Notes: generated by a model from the sequence alone, not told the origin. DNA of 64,000 nucleotides from Cryptomeria japonica (GCF_030272615.1 NC_081406.1:139401361-139465360); one strand, 5' to 3'. Positions 38,204 through 50,147 are shown, counted from the stretch's first letter. Program-made: numbers and translations.

Positions 38204-39239
38204 ACACTTTTTGTCAGTTTTTAGATAATTTTAAATCTTATTAGGATTATAATGTTCTTTGTTAATGCCTCATACCTATAAATATAATTTTAAGGTTTGA
38301 GATTCATTATGTCACTTTTATTTTTCTCTCACTCTAAATAACTTTGGTGTTGACTTTAGAAATGCAGAGGCATCAATCAATTTTTGGTCAGGTTGTGTTT
38401 TAGGGTGGCTGCAAGAAGTTGAGTCCTACTTTTCTGCAAAAAGTGGAAGTGTTTTCTGTTTTTCAATTTTTTTGTCGATTGATGTCAAAATTTGATGCAC
38501 TTAGAGATTTAATCTCAAAAAACTTCAGCAATAGATAATGTAATACTCAGAGTCTACTTTTCAAATATGTAATTTATTTTAATACCCACATGCTAGAAAT
38601 CCCTTTTTAGTAGGCATGTTTAAAAACCAGTTTTTCAAATTGCCTGTTTCAGGACCATACCACACATGTGTACGACCACCCTTTTTTTATGCAAATAAAT
38701 GAATTTTTGCAAATCCTTCTGGGAAATGATACCTAAGACACCAAATATTGATGAGAATATTTTTACTTATTTTTTTATTGAATATTTTTTTTTAATTAAT
38801 ATTTAACTGACAATAAAGTATATTTTCAAAACATCGAGTGTACGACCACCATAATTTGATGAAAATTTCAAATTTTTCAATTTTTTTTTTTTAATATTCG
38901 AAAGAATTGTATGTAGATTGATGTCATATAATATATTTTTCTAAAATCCTAAAAATGAAAAAGTTATTAAAGTTTTAGTGAACCTTGGTATTTTAGGTTT
39001 AGGTTCCACTTTTGATTAATAAATAATACAAAAATAGTAAAAGTAATCTTATCACTATGAAATTTACATTTCTGAAAATAAGGACGCTGAAAAATCTAAT
39101 GGGTTTTCATTTCGTCAAAAAATTCAATCAGAAAGGTCCTCAAAAAATTAGGCCAAGGTAGAAATCTAATGTCGTTTTAGCTTAGTCATTTTTTTGGAGG
39201 TCCATTGTTTCCTACCCCTAATTTTAACAAACGGGCATC

Positions 39240-39350
39240 TATTTTTTAAATTCAAAAAATGGGTGCCTGTTTCACTTTGTATCATTGAAAGCAAAATGGG
39301 CGCCCGTTTCATTCAATAACGGGCACCCATTTCTGAAAAGATCCATTGGG
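39240..39350. repeat. GGGTGCCC / GGGCACCC palindrome cluster, left
   Basis: Within 110 bp there are ATGGGTGCCTGTTT, AAATGGGCGCCCGTTT and AACGGGCACCCATTT, which can pair with one another as hairpins. The cluster lies about 170 bp upstream of the start of the transposase-like gene. A similar cluster is at 55680-55930. Confidence 0.7.
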
Positions 39351-39515
39351 TCAGAATTTGGCCCACAAGCACAAATCCCAATGATTGAATGATTTTTCAA
39401 TCATTGCCTGATAGGTATGATCTGCAAAGAGAATGTTTTGATTAATCATTCTCTTTGTTTGTCTTATTGTCGATTTGGTAAGGAGATCGATTCGAATTCA
39501 AATTTTGGTGTAGCC

Positions 39516-41986
39516 ATGGGATCAAATCAGCATAGGAAGAGGCAAAGGAAGGTTCTGACAACTAAGGAGATTGCAGCAAATAGGGAAAAGGAGGCAATGC
39601 GTCAATGAGAGAGAAGATCAAGAATGAGAGAAGGAGCTTCAAGTTCCACAATCGTTTTAGAAGAGGAGAACATCAATGAGACCATAAATGCTGATGAAGG
39701 AAACATAATGGAACCATTTAATTCAGGCGCATCTTCTAATCCATTATTGGATACATGTATGTCTTCACAGCCCTATGTTTTTTCTCATGAAGAAATTGGT
39801 GATTTAGTAGAAGAAGGTTACTTATTAAATGAAATTCTAATTGGAAATCAAACCCCAAATGAAATTAGAACTCAAGTTGAAACTGAAATTGAAATCCAAA
39901 TTGAAACCCCAAATGAAACTAGATCTCAACTTGAAACTGAAATTGAAACCGAATTTGAAACACCAAATGAAATTGAAAATCCACCTACAACTAAAACCAA
40001 TAATGTGTATGTAGACATGGAAACACCAATTGAAAATGAAACATGTTTGAATGATAATCAAATGAATGAAAATTTTGACATTAATGTACTAGACAACCTT
40101 CCTGGCTTGGTTTCATGGAGACAGATTAGGACACATGCAAATAGATTGTTTAGACATTTTTTTTATAATAAGAAATTTGGGTTTCAATGTCAATTAATGG
40201 TACAACTAATTAAAATGACTAAAATGCGAAAAGTGATGAAGAAGTTAGGCTTTTATGTCAAACCCAAGAAGAAGGACAAGTCTTTAAAACAAGTTGTATC
40301 GACTGCTACTAGCACCTTTGATACAATTGGAAAGAAAAGTTGTTCTAAAGATAAAAATGCGGCACGATGGGCAATAACAACAACTTTAGTAAGCCAAACA
40401 ACTTCTAATAAAATAATTATGAGTAACATAAGTGGATATCTTAATATTCATCGCAAAACTTTGTCAAGATCTTTAAAAAGAAGAGTTAATTTTGAAATTG
40501 ATCTGGCAAACAAATTGTGGACTTTTAGTGGTAGAATACCAAGGTCTGATATGAAACTTACTGGTGGAGTCAAAAAATTGATCAAAAAATTTTGGCACGA
40601 TAATACGAGAGTATCACCTAATGTTAGAGATGTTCTTAAATTAAGAGTTGGGTCAAAAATTCGTGATCCACATCGAAAACACCTATTGGACATGACTCAA
40701 ACTGAATTGTATAAAAAAAATTTGGATGATAAGGTGCTGACTATTAGCATTTGTCAAAGGTCTTTTGAAAAGTGTAAACCTTGGTATGTTCTAATTAACA
40801 AGGAAAGAGTCACATGTTGTTGCAAAACTCATGTTCAATTTCGCTACCATTATGATGTATTTTGATATATACGTGTTACCATCCATAGTAATGGAATGTT
40901 CCAAGAATGTGGTATAAATATACCACCTGAAACTATAAAGGAGTTTATTTCAAGTTTGTTTTGCAACCCACTAAATGAACAAAATTTTCTTTTCAATGCA
41001 TGTGTTTCCGGTGTATGTGATATATGTGGCAATCTTAAATTATTGGATGAATTTTTGCATGAAAATCTTTCAAATGATTTTGGAAAACAATTAGTTGATG
41101 TTAAAAGATTTAAAATTGTTGAGTATCCACTGAAGGATGGAAAGGTTTGAAAACAATGTGATCTAATCACTGAAAAAGTTAGTGTTCATGCATTTATGAA
41201 TGAATTCAAGAGTAACATCGTACCTAAATATGTTAAACACACTCAAAATGCTAGATGGCTCGATGGTCAGTTTTGAATATGTAAGGATACATTTCCTATT
41301 GGTAGTATACTTTTGATTGTTGACTTTGTAGAGAACTACATGCTTGCACCACAAGATGAGGTCCAATCACAATACTACGATTCAGTGCAAGTATCGATTT
41401 TTGTCCATATTGTCTATAGGCATGCACCAGATAGTACAGAAGAGGATCGCAAAATTTTGAGAGAGTACCATTTCTATATGAGTGATAATAAATTACACTC
41501 ATCTAAGTTTGTCCATTTTTTCTTTAAGACCTTTTTTCATAATTTGAGGGAGAGAGAAATTCAGATGACACAACATCTAATATGGTCTGATAATTGCATA
41601 GGGCAATTCAAGAATGCTGGAATGTTTTATTGGTTGAGTAGGATTCATAAGAAAACTAATATCGAACACATGTGGAGTTTTTTGAGGCTGGACACGGGAA
41701 AGGAGAACATGATGGTACCGGTGCATGTGTTAAGAGAGCCCTTTGCAGAGAGCAACTCAAATTCGAGGAAAAGGCTAAATTTAAAAATGAAAGTACAATT
41801 GTGGATTGGTGTAGTGCAAATTTATCCATAGGATCAAGTCAGAACTCTACAATTAGATGATTCTTCTGGCTAGTTAAAGAGGAGAATATCCTTCCAAGAT
41901 ATGATTGTGATACAATCAATGGGTCAGCTAGATGGCATTCATTTAAGAGTTCTAATTCTAACACTTGGACTATATGGACTAGAGAG
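39516..41986 (+). pseudogene. DDE-transposase-like gene, 5' part (broken, cut by LTR element)
   Basis: One frame runs from the ATG at 39516 (MGSNQHRKRQRK) with stops at 39606-39608, 40863-40865, 41148-41150 and 41274-41276, a one-base loss in a T run near 41685, and a stop at 41858-41860. The N-terminal part is basic, then comes a Glu/Thr/Asn repeat region (about 39850-40060). The C-terminal half holds VDFVENYMLAPQDE (Asp codon 41322), WSDNCIGQFKN (Asp codon 41589) and GHGKGEHDGTGACVKRAL (Glu codon 41705). The order and spacing look like the D-D-E/D triad of an RNase H-fold transposase. I recall similar HGKGEHDG proteins in early land plants but cannot name the superfamily. The frame continues after the LTR element at 48532. 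Confidence 0.65.
41982..41986. repeat. Target site duplication, left copy (GAGAG)
   Basis: GAGAG directly precedes the TG of the left LTR and is repeated right after the CA of the right LTR at 48527-48531. Confidence 0.9.
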
Positions 41987-42767
41987 TGTTAGGATTCCCA
42001 CAGATACTGAGATGGGGGGGTGAATCAGTATGTGACCGGTATATAGAATTTCTTAACTTAAAACATGGAGAACATAATATAACAGTGTACCAGTATGCAA
42101 GAAATAATGCAATAAATAGAATCAAGAACATCCACATGAAAAGCACACCATAACACAAGGTTTTAACAAGGAAACCCAGTGTGGGAAAAACCTTGGTGGG
42201 ATTTGTGACCCATAATATTCACTCACTGGCCAATAAGAGAATATTACTTACAATAGGGGCCTGCACATGCAAGAAGGCCAACTGCCTAGAGCTCACTACT
42301 CAATGGGAAGTCTCACTGACTTACAATGAGGATTATACAAATCCAATATCTTGTACTGCTTTACAATAGCATCTTCAATGCCTGATCTAGTATCGGTTGT
42401 TGCTCTGCAGCTTACATAAACCACTTAACCTATATTTCGCATAATAGGTCTACCTAATATTTTTCCTTAATGCTTACATCTCATATATCAAATGTCTACA
42501 ATGATCTCTTTTATATATAAGAGTAATTTTACAATTTGCCAAGTCGGCTTACAAAGTTTTCAATAATATAACAAAATCCTGTCGGCCTCTATGTCGGTAT
42601 ACTTCCTTTCTTCTGTGTCGGTGTCGGTTTCCTGAGTGCCAGTGTAGAGTGTGATCTGCTGATTCCGGTATAGTGCCTTTACTGGTGCCATAGGATTGCA
42701 AGGTTGCCATTAATGACAAAACCTTCAATCACATACAATGTCTCATTAGAGTGTGCATATGCCAACA
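41987..42767 (-). repeat. 3' LTR of element 2 (left)
   Basis: 781 bp, TG to CA, aligning with 47754-48526 over its whole length with scattered changes. It holds the GGAAACCC and GGGAAAAACC paired motif at 42170-42193. Confidence 0.92.
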
Positions 42768-42781
42768 ATCTCCCCCTTTGG
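42768..42781 (-). promoter_or_regulatory. Polypurine tract of element 2
   Basis: On the minus strand CCAAAGGGGGAGAT lies immediately before the LTR start. It would prime plus-strand DNA synthesis. Confidence 0.8.
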
Positions 42782-42968
42782 CATTGATGGCAACACTCAT
42801 GAGAAATTTCAAAAGATGTATCCAAAAATGTGAAGTCCAAAAATGTTACCAAAAATGTGTGAGCTCCCCCTGAGCATATGATTCCTGTGATTTGAATTTT
42901 CTCATCCCACTACTCCCCCTTTGGCATCAATGACAAAGGTTGTCAAGATGTCAGTAGAGTTTGTAGTT

Positions 42969-45900
42969 TCAACCTTGTAACTGGGTGGTTACAATTTGAA
43001 AAAGATCTCCCAAAATCAAGTTTATACTATCCATAAACTTTTTGCTATCCTTTATTGTTGTCTCTATTGTCTTCACTGTACCGGTGAGATGCTGCAAATG
43101 CTCTGCCGGTGTTTTCTTTCCCTATATTAGTGCCTTAGATACTTCCTTCCGTAGTGATGCTAGATAGTCCAATCTTGGACTTAGTTTTGATCTCAAACGC
43201 TTTGCCTTATTCACTATTCTTTCTTTCTCTCCTTCCAATTTAAGTAATTGTTCTTCAAAATTTGTTATCTTCTCCTCAAAAACTGATAGTGTATCAGGTG
43301 AGTTAACAAAATTATCTACAAGTTTATTGATCTCATCCTATACCTTGCTCATCTTCTTGTCTATATATACAGTCAGAAAGTTTGTTTTACAGGTATCTTT
43401 GTATAGATTTTTGTACTCTTTCAATAAATTACATAATTTCGGTAGAAGTGTGTCAAAATCTCTGTTACACTTCTTTATTTGCTCATCAAAGAATTTCTAT
43501 TTTTCAACTTCTACTTTATCCTTCAATGACTCTTCCTTTATTTTCTCAATGTTTTCTGTGATATATTTACATAGTGTATCAAGTTATCCTAAGGAATCTT
43601 TATTGTCTATATTACAGTTAGGAGCAATTACCTTCAGAATTGGTATGGTATCATCAATTGCCCTGTAAGCTTGTGAGTTGCAGCCGATTATCTTCTTGAT
43701 TGAATCTAATAGTACCTCGGTCATATTAGTTGATTTGTAGCCTGATGATGAAACAACAATCTAAGTACCGGTGGAAGTAACCAAGCTTGTATTGACCTCT
43801 GGTAGGTCTGCATTTCTTTAAGCAATGGTTTTTCTACTTCACTAGTTGTCAGTGGTACTGTTTCCTTATGTACCTATTCTGGAGCCTTTTGCTCCATTTT
43901 TTTCTCTGTTTGTTGTATTGCCTCAGTCCAAGTCTGAGTCTCTACCTTTTGCTCTTTGTCTTCTATCGGTTTCTCCTATGTGTTATCAATTTCCCCAGCT
44001 ACCGAAGGCTCACTAGCCATATCAGTCTTATCAGTTGTATCTTTGTCTACCACTATGTTGATCTTTTGAGTATCAACATCCACAGTATATAAGACTTCAG
44101 GATTAGGATTATCATCCTCTACATCCATACTCTCAGCTGTCGGTTGATGTTTTATAGCTGTTGTTTTTATTGGTGGAGTAATTAAAGGAGGTGGGGGTAA
44201 GTTGTCTCTAACCTTGATACTAGGTGGTCCACCAACTTTACCTTTACCCTTGTCTCTATCTTTTCGATAAACTTTTATGGGTTTGGGGTTCCTATACTCT
44301 TCTTGTTTTTCTTTCTCAACTAGGAATATATCCCATCCATTTTATGTCTCCTCAGTCACCTCATTAACTCTTCCAACCATTAAAGCAACGTGCTGGTGTG
44401 CAGTAGAAAATACTGTCCAGTTGGCTTGAGCAATTAGGTCATCAATTTCTTTGGGTGAGTTTACCGGATATACATCAAGTAGCTTTTCAATCTTTATTTT
44501 CTTGTCCAGTTCTATTACTACTTGTCTTCTTGCTTCTAGCCTTTTAAATAGTTCATCTGGAATTTCATTGACTACTTCCATCAAAAACTTCTTATACATA
44601 TCCATATGCAATATAACACTATTTTCAACTTGTTCTTTTTCATCAGCTGTTAAGGTGTCATATATTTTCTCTATGTTCTTCAATTTACCTTCCTCTGTAA
44701 TTTCATTCAGCAGTATATCAAGAGGGGCCAAGTCTTTGTTTGTCCTCTTCTTCTTTTTGGGTGTCAGTTTCTTCTTCTTAGGTGTAGCCTTTCTTACCGA
44801 AGATCTCACTGCTTGTTGTTTTTGTCTTGTCCTCCTGGGTGAGGATGTGGTTGTCGATGAGGGATCTCTTTTTCTTACAACTTTTTTGACAGTTGCAGGC
44901 ATGTCACTCTCCGAAGAAGTACCTACCGGTGATAGGTGAGTTTCAGGTTGTGGAGCTGCTAACTCATCCTCTGTTATACTGGTTTTCTTCAACACATCTT
45001 CTTTGATGTCTTTTGCTTGTCTGGAACCTTTCCTTACAACTGCCTCAACCTTTTTCACTCTTTTCTTTGATTGTATTAGGATTTCAATAGTTTTTGCACT
45101 ACCAAATACTTCTTCCTTAGGTTCTCTGGGGGCTTCCAGAAGTGCTTTAGCATATGTTTCAATTATATGATCATCTGTTTCATAGCCCATCTTGGTTACC
45201 CAAACTGTCATAGGGATGACTGCTTCCATCCAGATTTCATCCTTCTTGATTACAAAGCATATTTCATCTTTGTATTTGTCGACAATCTTTTGTGATAACC
45301 TGATTCTTTTCTTCATTTTGGCCTTTAATGCTTGAAAAAAGTCATGAATATTGTTTTCCTTGTTTTCTCCCATGTTATTGAATAGTTTTGTTAACTGTTT
45401 ACCTACCGGTATATCATATCCAAGTTCTTTGTAGCCTATACCAAGAACCTATTTTGTTATATGTAGCATCAGACATACTAACAAATTTCCAAACCTGAAA
45501 GTTCCTTTCTTGTCCTTCTTAATCTTTCCAAGGTTGTCAATTAATTCATCTTTTAACCATTCACATATATCAATCTTTGCATTTTCTGTGACCATATCAT
45601 AAGCACTCTTAATTCATAAAATTGAAACTGAATTAAGTTTATTTGCATGAGTAGCTTTATACCCTAATATCATGCTGATAAATCTCACATTAGTGTTTGT
45701 TATATCATTAACTCTTAGGGACCTTTTGTTGAATGTTGCACCAGTTAGGTTTGTAACTAGGTCATTGGATACCTTGGTTTTATCTGGCCTTTTACCAGTG
45801 ATTGGTAACCCTGTGATAGCTTTCATAGCTTCCTTAGTGATTTTGTGGACTGCATCTAACTAGAAAAATTCACCATGTACCCTTCTTAAAACTATCCTAA

Positions 45901-46232
45901 TCACATCCTTGGGGAATTCAGGAATGCTAAGGATATCTGTAAATCCTAGAGTCTCAATGATCTTGTGTTCATCTTTTACATTGCCAGTTTTATCACATAT
46001 CACAGTTTTAAACATGGTTTTAATCTCTTCATCTCCTAGTTCCTCAATGTTATAGTGGATGTACATTCTGGGGTCTTCAGCATAAACAACTCCCTTAGGA
46101 ATTTGAGAAAAATCACCTAAGGTATCATCTTTCTTTGCTACCTCGGGAACTAACTAAAATACGGGCCTAGGTCTTTTTATAACTTTGATAATAGTAGGGT
46201 TTGCTATATATTCAATTGCAGAGGTGGATGCC
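42969..46232 (-). pseudogene. ORF2 of element 2, long unknown protein (broken)
   Basis: From the ATG at 46232 (MASTSAIEYI) one frame can be followed down to about 43860, broken only by stops at 46154, 45860, 45614, 45449, 44342, 43976 and 43874; a frame change near 43740 then leads on to a stop at 42969. The whole would be about 1,090 residues. The N-terminal third matches ORF2 of element 1 (FSQIPKGV, RRVHG, FGNLLV, KMKKRIRLS, MGYE). A Lys/Arg-rich segment (about 44750-44880, KKKKLTPKKKKR) looks like a nuclear-targeting or nucleic-acid-binding tail, and the last third (43740-42980) looks like a long coiled coil. No enzymatic motif of pol is seen. The frame kept over about 2.4 kb suggests it was translated before decay. 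Confidence 0.6.
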
Positions 46233-46600
46233 ATGATTAAATACCTTTTACTGCCTTTAGGATGGATGATTGCTTGGAGTGTTCTTGCTTCTTGCTCGAA
46301 ATGTCTTAGCTCGGAATCTTCATGCTCTTCGTAGGTTTGAAATCTCAATGAAATGAAATGGAGCCAAAACCTTGATTTTATTGTGTCTTTTTGCCATCTA
46401 CCACATTAATTGCATACCGGTTAAGTATTCACTTAACATTGTTTCCCGGTAATAAGTAATTTCCAACTTCTTTTCTCTAACCGACGGAATAATAGCACAT
46501 GTGTCATTAGATTGCCAAACCCTCAAAGAAATTTTCTTCAATTAGATGAAGAACTTCCTGCCGGTGGAGCACTGCTCTATCCTTTCGGTGAAGCATCACT
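46233..46600. other. Spacer between gag-like ORF and ORF2 of element 2
   Basis: About 370 bp with no open frame on the element strand, including several ACCGGT and CCGGTGGAG words (46430-46640). The same arrangement is found at 1071-1504. Confidence 0.5.
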
Positions 46601-47682
46601 CTATCCTGTCAGTGAAGCATTGGTTTGTTCTACCAGTGGAGGAGTATTCCCAATATTTAGATTAGCTTTTCTAATCCATTGTTTTGAGAATTCTTGCTTA
46701 ACCTCTTCAACTTTTTCTTTACCTTTCAAGCTAGAAATTTTGTTGTCTACCGGTGTTCCTTTACTTCTACAGAATTTAGCAATATGCCCAATCTCGTTGC
46801 ATGTATAACAAGTTACATTATTCTTCTTAATAGCTTTCCCATAACCTATGCCCGTTTGTGTTCTGCATTGATTAGATAAATGTCCAAATCTTCCACAAAC
46901 ATAACATCTCACATTCATCCTGTAGTTTTCAGAGTTGTGACCTACTTTGTTGCATTTAGAACATTGACTGGTGGGTGTGTTGATATTCTGATAATTTCTA
47001 GATGTACATTCATTTGCTCTATGCCCATACTTATTATAGTTAAAGCAATTTCCATTGAATTTATAAGCATTAGGTTGTCTTACCGGTTTGCTGTGATCCT
47101 GAGTATTTGCAGTACTAGAGCTTTCACCAACTTCAAAGCCAATTCCAGAAGTGTCACCTTTAGGTTTTTAATTCTTCAGCAAGGTGCCAAGTTCCTCTGA
47201 GCTTTTCTTGAATTTTTCTTTATGTTGATTTGCAGTTTCTAGTTCTCTTTCTAAGACTTCTTTTTGTCTCATCAGTTCATTTGAGTCATTCTGAGTATGC
47301 ATCAGATCTGTCTTCAACATGTCATTTTCATAGCTAAGTCTTGTGTTCTCATTTGCTACATCACTTAGTCTTTTGGTCAATTCTTCTTCATTCTTCTTCC
47401 TATCCTCAATCTCATAGTCATATCTTGCATCTCATTCTTTGTTGTCATGCTCTCTTGTTTCAACTTGCTTATCATATCATTAAGTGATTCCTTTTCATCA
47501 TTCTCATTTTGCAATTTTTCACAAAGTTCTCTTCTCTTATTTCTTGCAACAGTAAAATTTTCTTGAAGTGTCTGAAAGATATCTTGAGTTGCCCTTAAAT
47601 CATCTTCTAGTTTGATATTTTTCAATTTCTCTGCATCATAGTCTGAAAGAGCTCCTTCCAGTTGCTTCATTAGATTTTCCAT
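46601..47682 (-). pseudogene. gag-like ORF of element 2 with coiled coil and zinc knuckles
   Basis: Start taken at the ATG at 47682 (MENLMKQLEGAL), about 55 bp after the primer binding site. A coiled coil fills 47680-47170, with a frameshift near 47400 and a stop at 47168-47170. Four zinc knuckles follow: CFNYNKYGHRANEC and CSKCNKVGHNSENY, each lacking one Cys (changed to Tyr), and the intact CYVCGRFGHLSNQC and CYTCNEIGHIAKFC. The ORF ends at 46601. The plan is the same as in element 1. Confidence 0.8.
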
Positions 47683-47738
47683 CTTTATCGGTGTCAAGAT
47701 CTTCCTCAAGCTATTAGGCTTCTGAAAATAGAGGACCA

Positions 47739-47753
47739 AGCTCTGATACCAAT
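47739..47753 (-). promoter_or_regulatory. Primer binding site of element 2
   Basis: The minus strand reads ATTGGTATCAGAGCT directly after the CA end of the right LTR, the exact plant initiator-methionine tRNA match. Confidence 0.92.
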
Positions 47754-48526
47754 TGTTAGGAATCCCACAGATACTGAGTGGGGGGGTTGAATTAGTATTT
47801 GACTGGTATATAGAATTTCTTAACTTAAAACATGGAGAACATAATATAACAGTGTACCGGTATGCAAGAAATAATGCAATAAACAGAATCAAGAACATCC
47901 ACATGAAAAGCACACCATAACACAAGGTTTTAATGAGGAAACCCAGTGTGGGAAAAACCTCAGTGTGATTTGTGACCCACAATATTCACTCACTAGCCAA
48001 TAAGAGAATATTACTTACAATAGGGGCCTGCACATGCAGGAAGGCCAACTGCCTAGAGCTCACTGCTCAATGGGAAGTCTCACTGACTTACAGTGAGGAT
48101 TATACAAATCCAATATATTGTACTGCTTTACAATAGCATCTTCAATGCTTGATCTAGTACCGGTTGCTGCTCTGCTGCTTACATAAACCCCTTAACCTAT
48201 ATTTCACATAATAGGTCTGCCTAATATTTTTCCTTAATGCTTACATCTCATATATCAAATTTCTACAATGATCTCTTTTATATATAAGAGTCATTTTACA
48301 ATTTGCCAAGTTGGCTTACAAAGTTTTCAATAATAAACAAAATATAATATAACAAAATCCTGTCAGCCTGTGTGCCGGTATACTTCCTTTCTTTTGTGCT
48401 AGTTAGAGCATGATTTGCTGATGCCGGTATAATGCCTTTGCCAATGCCATAGGATTGCAAGGTTGCCATTAATGACAAAACCTTGAATCACATACAATGT
48501 CTCATTGGAGTGTGCATATGCCAACA
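47754..48526 (-). repeat. 5' LTR of element 2 (right)
   Basis: 773 bp, partner of 41987-42767. The motif pair GGAAACCC and GGGAAAAACC is at 47938-47960. Confidence 0.92.
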
Positions 48527-48531
48527 GAGAG
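48527..48531. repeat. Target site duplication, right copy (GAGAG)
   Basis: Matches 41982-41986 and directly follows the CCAACA end of the right LTR. Confidence 0.9.
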
Positions 48532-49245
48532 CTTGCATGTTTTTGTCAATTTTGTGTTGCAGGTGAATGGGTAGAATGTGAGAATACGGAATGGGTCGAA
48601 GAATGGCAACAAAAATCCTTAACACCTACTGAGACACAATATGAAGATGTTAGAAGAAATGAAGACCCTGATCATGCATTTGCATCAGAAGATTATGATC
48701 TCATTTCAGACCTCATACAACCTGGTAATTTAATTCAATTTATTGTTTATAACTTTAAATTATATATTTTTATGTATTGTCGTATAATTTATGATTACAT
48801 ATTTGAATTATAAATTCAAACAAGTTTTATTTCTACATGTACTTAAATTTGTTTTCTAGGACATGTGTATGATGTTGTTGCACCTGAGGATAATGATGAG
48901 CAGGTTGAGTATTGGCTAGCTAGATGTGTAGAACCTAAGAAAAAGTTGATATGCGATCAAGTAGATGATGATAGTTTTCAGTATCCTGTTGGGTCTGTTG
49001 TGGTAGTCTGTACATGGATATGCAAATACTTAACAAGAAGGAATGGCTTACCAGCTTATGAAGACTACCAATTAGAAAAGAAGATTATACACTATTCTCA
49101 TTTGGTGGTGGCAATAAACATCAAATTAGAAAGATACAAAGGTAGACCTTCTAATAAGGTATTGTGGACACTTTCAGTAGAAGAGCATGAGGAAATCATA
49201 GATGCATTGCACAAGAGAGAGGATGCAGATGGTACATTAGGTTGA
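48532..49245 (+). pseudogene. DDE-transposase-like gene, 3' part
   Basis: The frame that ends ...WTRE at 41986 resumes at 48532 as LACFCQFCVAG with no shift once one GAGAG is removed. It runs to 48724, then an intron 48725-48859 (GT to AG), then 48860-49245 ending in TGA. The joining codon gives PGHVYD. The N-terminal side has a Cys-x-Cys-x2-Cys cluster (CFCQFC), the C-terminal side VAPEDNDEQVEYWLARC and VGSVVVVCTWICKYL, which might be a small BAH- or chromo-like reader fold, though I am unsure. No stop breaks this 3' part, in contrast to the 5' part. Confidence 0.65.
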
Positions 49246-49246
49246 A

Positions 49247-49430
49247 TCAAATTTATATGCATGTAAGTTTGTGTTACTTGTGTGAACTCTTTTATATTTA
49301 ATTATGATAATTGTTTTTCTTTGTCCCTTTAACATTGTATTTGTCTACATTTGATACAATTTTGGTTTCATAAACAACATTGTATTAGTTATCTTCTTCT
49401 TAATGTTATTTTATGCACATTGTAATTGTG
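49247..49430. repeat. Direct repeat after the transposase-like gene, first copy
   Basis: About 185 bp starting right after the stop codon (TCAAATTTATATGCATGTAA) recur with few changes at 49956-50147. The 525 bp between them contain no gene. Confidence 0.85.
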
Positions 49431-49955
49431 TTACAATTGAATTCTAATTTTTTATGATATATTTATTTTATCGTAATCTCTTCATAGATTAATTGTAAGT
49501 TCAAAGATAGAATTATGTCTTAAATATGACAACTCTATATTTATCATTGTATGAAAAATCTATATTTATAGTGTCCTTTTTTATTTTAGTACCATGAAAT
49601 CCATGCTTTTCATACCACTACTATCCGCACTAATAAACCATCAATACACCAGTAAAGTAGTGTGGTCAACTTAAGAGGAAAGTCGATACTATGTTTGTAG
49701 CTTCCTTTATTTATTTCAATGTAATTATTCGATATAGCAGGGCTTCCTTTACTTATTCCAACCCTTCAAAATGTCAAAAGAATTATGCATATCAAAAAGA
49801 AATTGACAAGAAAGAATCTGTGTCTACTTCCTTTCAAATCATTGAATAATGTTCTTCAAACCTTCCTAATAATTTGGTTAGCCTTAGTTCCATCAATCCA
49901 TTGGATTCCTCTATGAGATTCATTTATAATTAATAATCCTTTTATAATTTTCACG

Positions 49956-50147
49956 TCAAATTTATATGCATGTAAGTTTGTGTTACTTGTGTGAACTCTT
50001 TTAAATATTTAATCATGATAATTGTTTTTCTTTATCCCTTTAACATTGTATTTGTCTACATTTGATACAATTTTGGTTTCATAAACAACATTGTATTAGT
50101 TATCTTATTCTTAATGTTATTTTGTGCACATTGAATTATAAATTGTT
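49956..50147. repeat. Direct repeat after the transposase-like gene, second copy
   Basis: Partner of 49247-49430. Small differences include TTTAAATATTTAATC against TTTATATTTAATT. Confidence 0.85.

Larger units (their letters stand above)
41987..48526 (-). mobile_element. LTR retrotransposon 2, complete ends, no pol
   Basis: Two LTRs (41987-42767 and 47754-48526) begin TGTTAGGA and end CCAACA on the plus strand and flank a 4.99-kb interior with a GAGAG target duplication. The element points left: primer binding site TTGGTATCAGAGC next to the right LTR, a purine tract CCAAAGGGGGAGAT next to the left LTR. The interior codes a gag-like ORF and a long ORF2, but no protease, integrase, RT or RNase H motif was found, so it is non-autonomous in the manner of a LARD. 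Both ORFs carry stops and the LTRs differ at many sites, so it is old. It landed in the transposase-like gene. Confidence 0.93.

Noticed and set aside
44451-44939. Plus-strand 162-residue Ser/Phe-rich frame
   Set aside because: It is the antisense of ORF2 of LTR element 2, which has coherent blocks shared with element 1.
41987-48526. Element 2 considered as an ordinary autonomous Copia element
   Set aside because: No protease, integrase, RT or RNase H motifs were found on either strand of the interior, while ORF2 keeps one long frame where pol would be.
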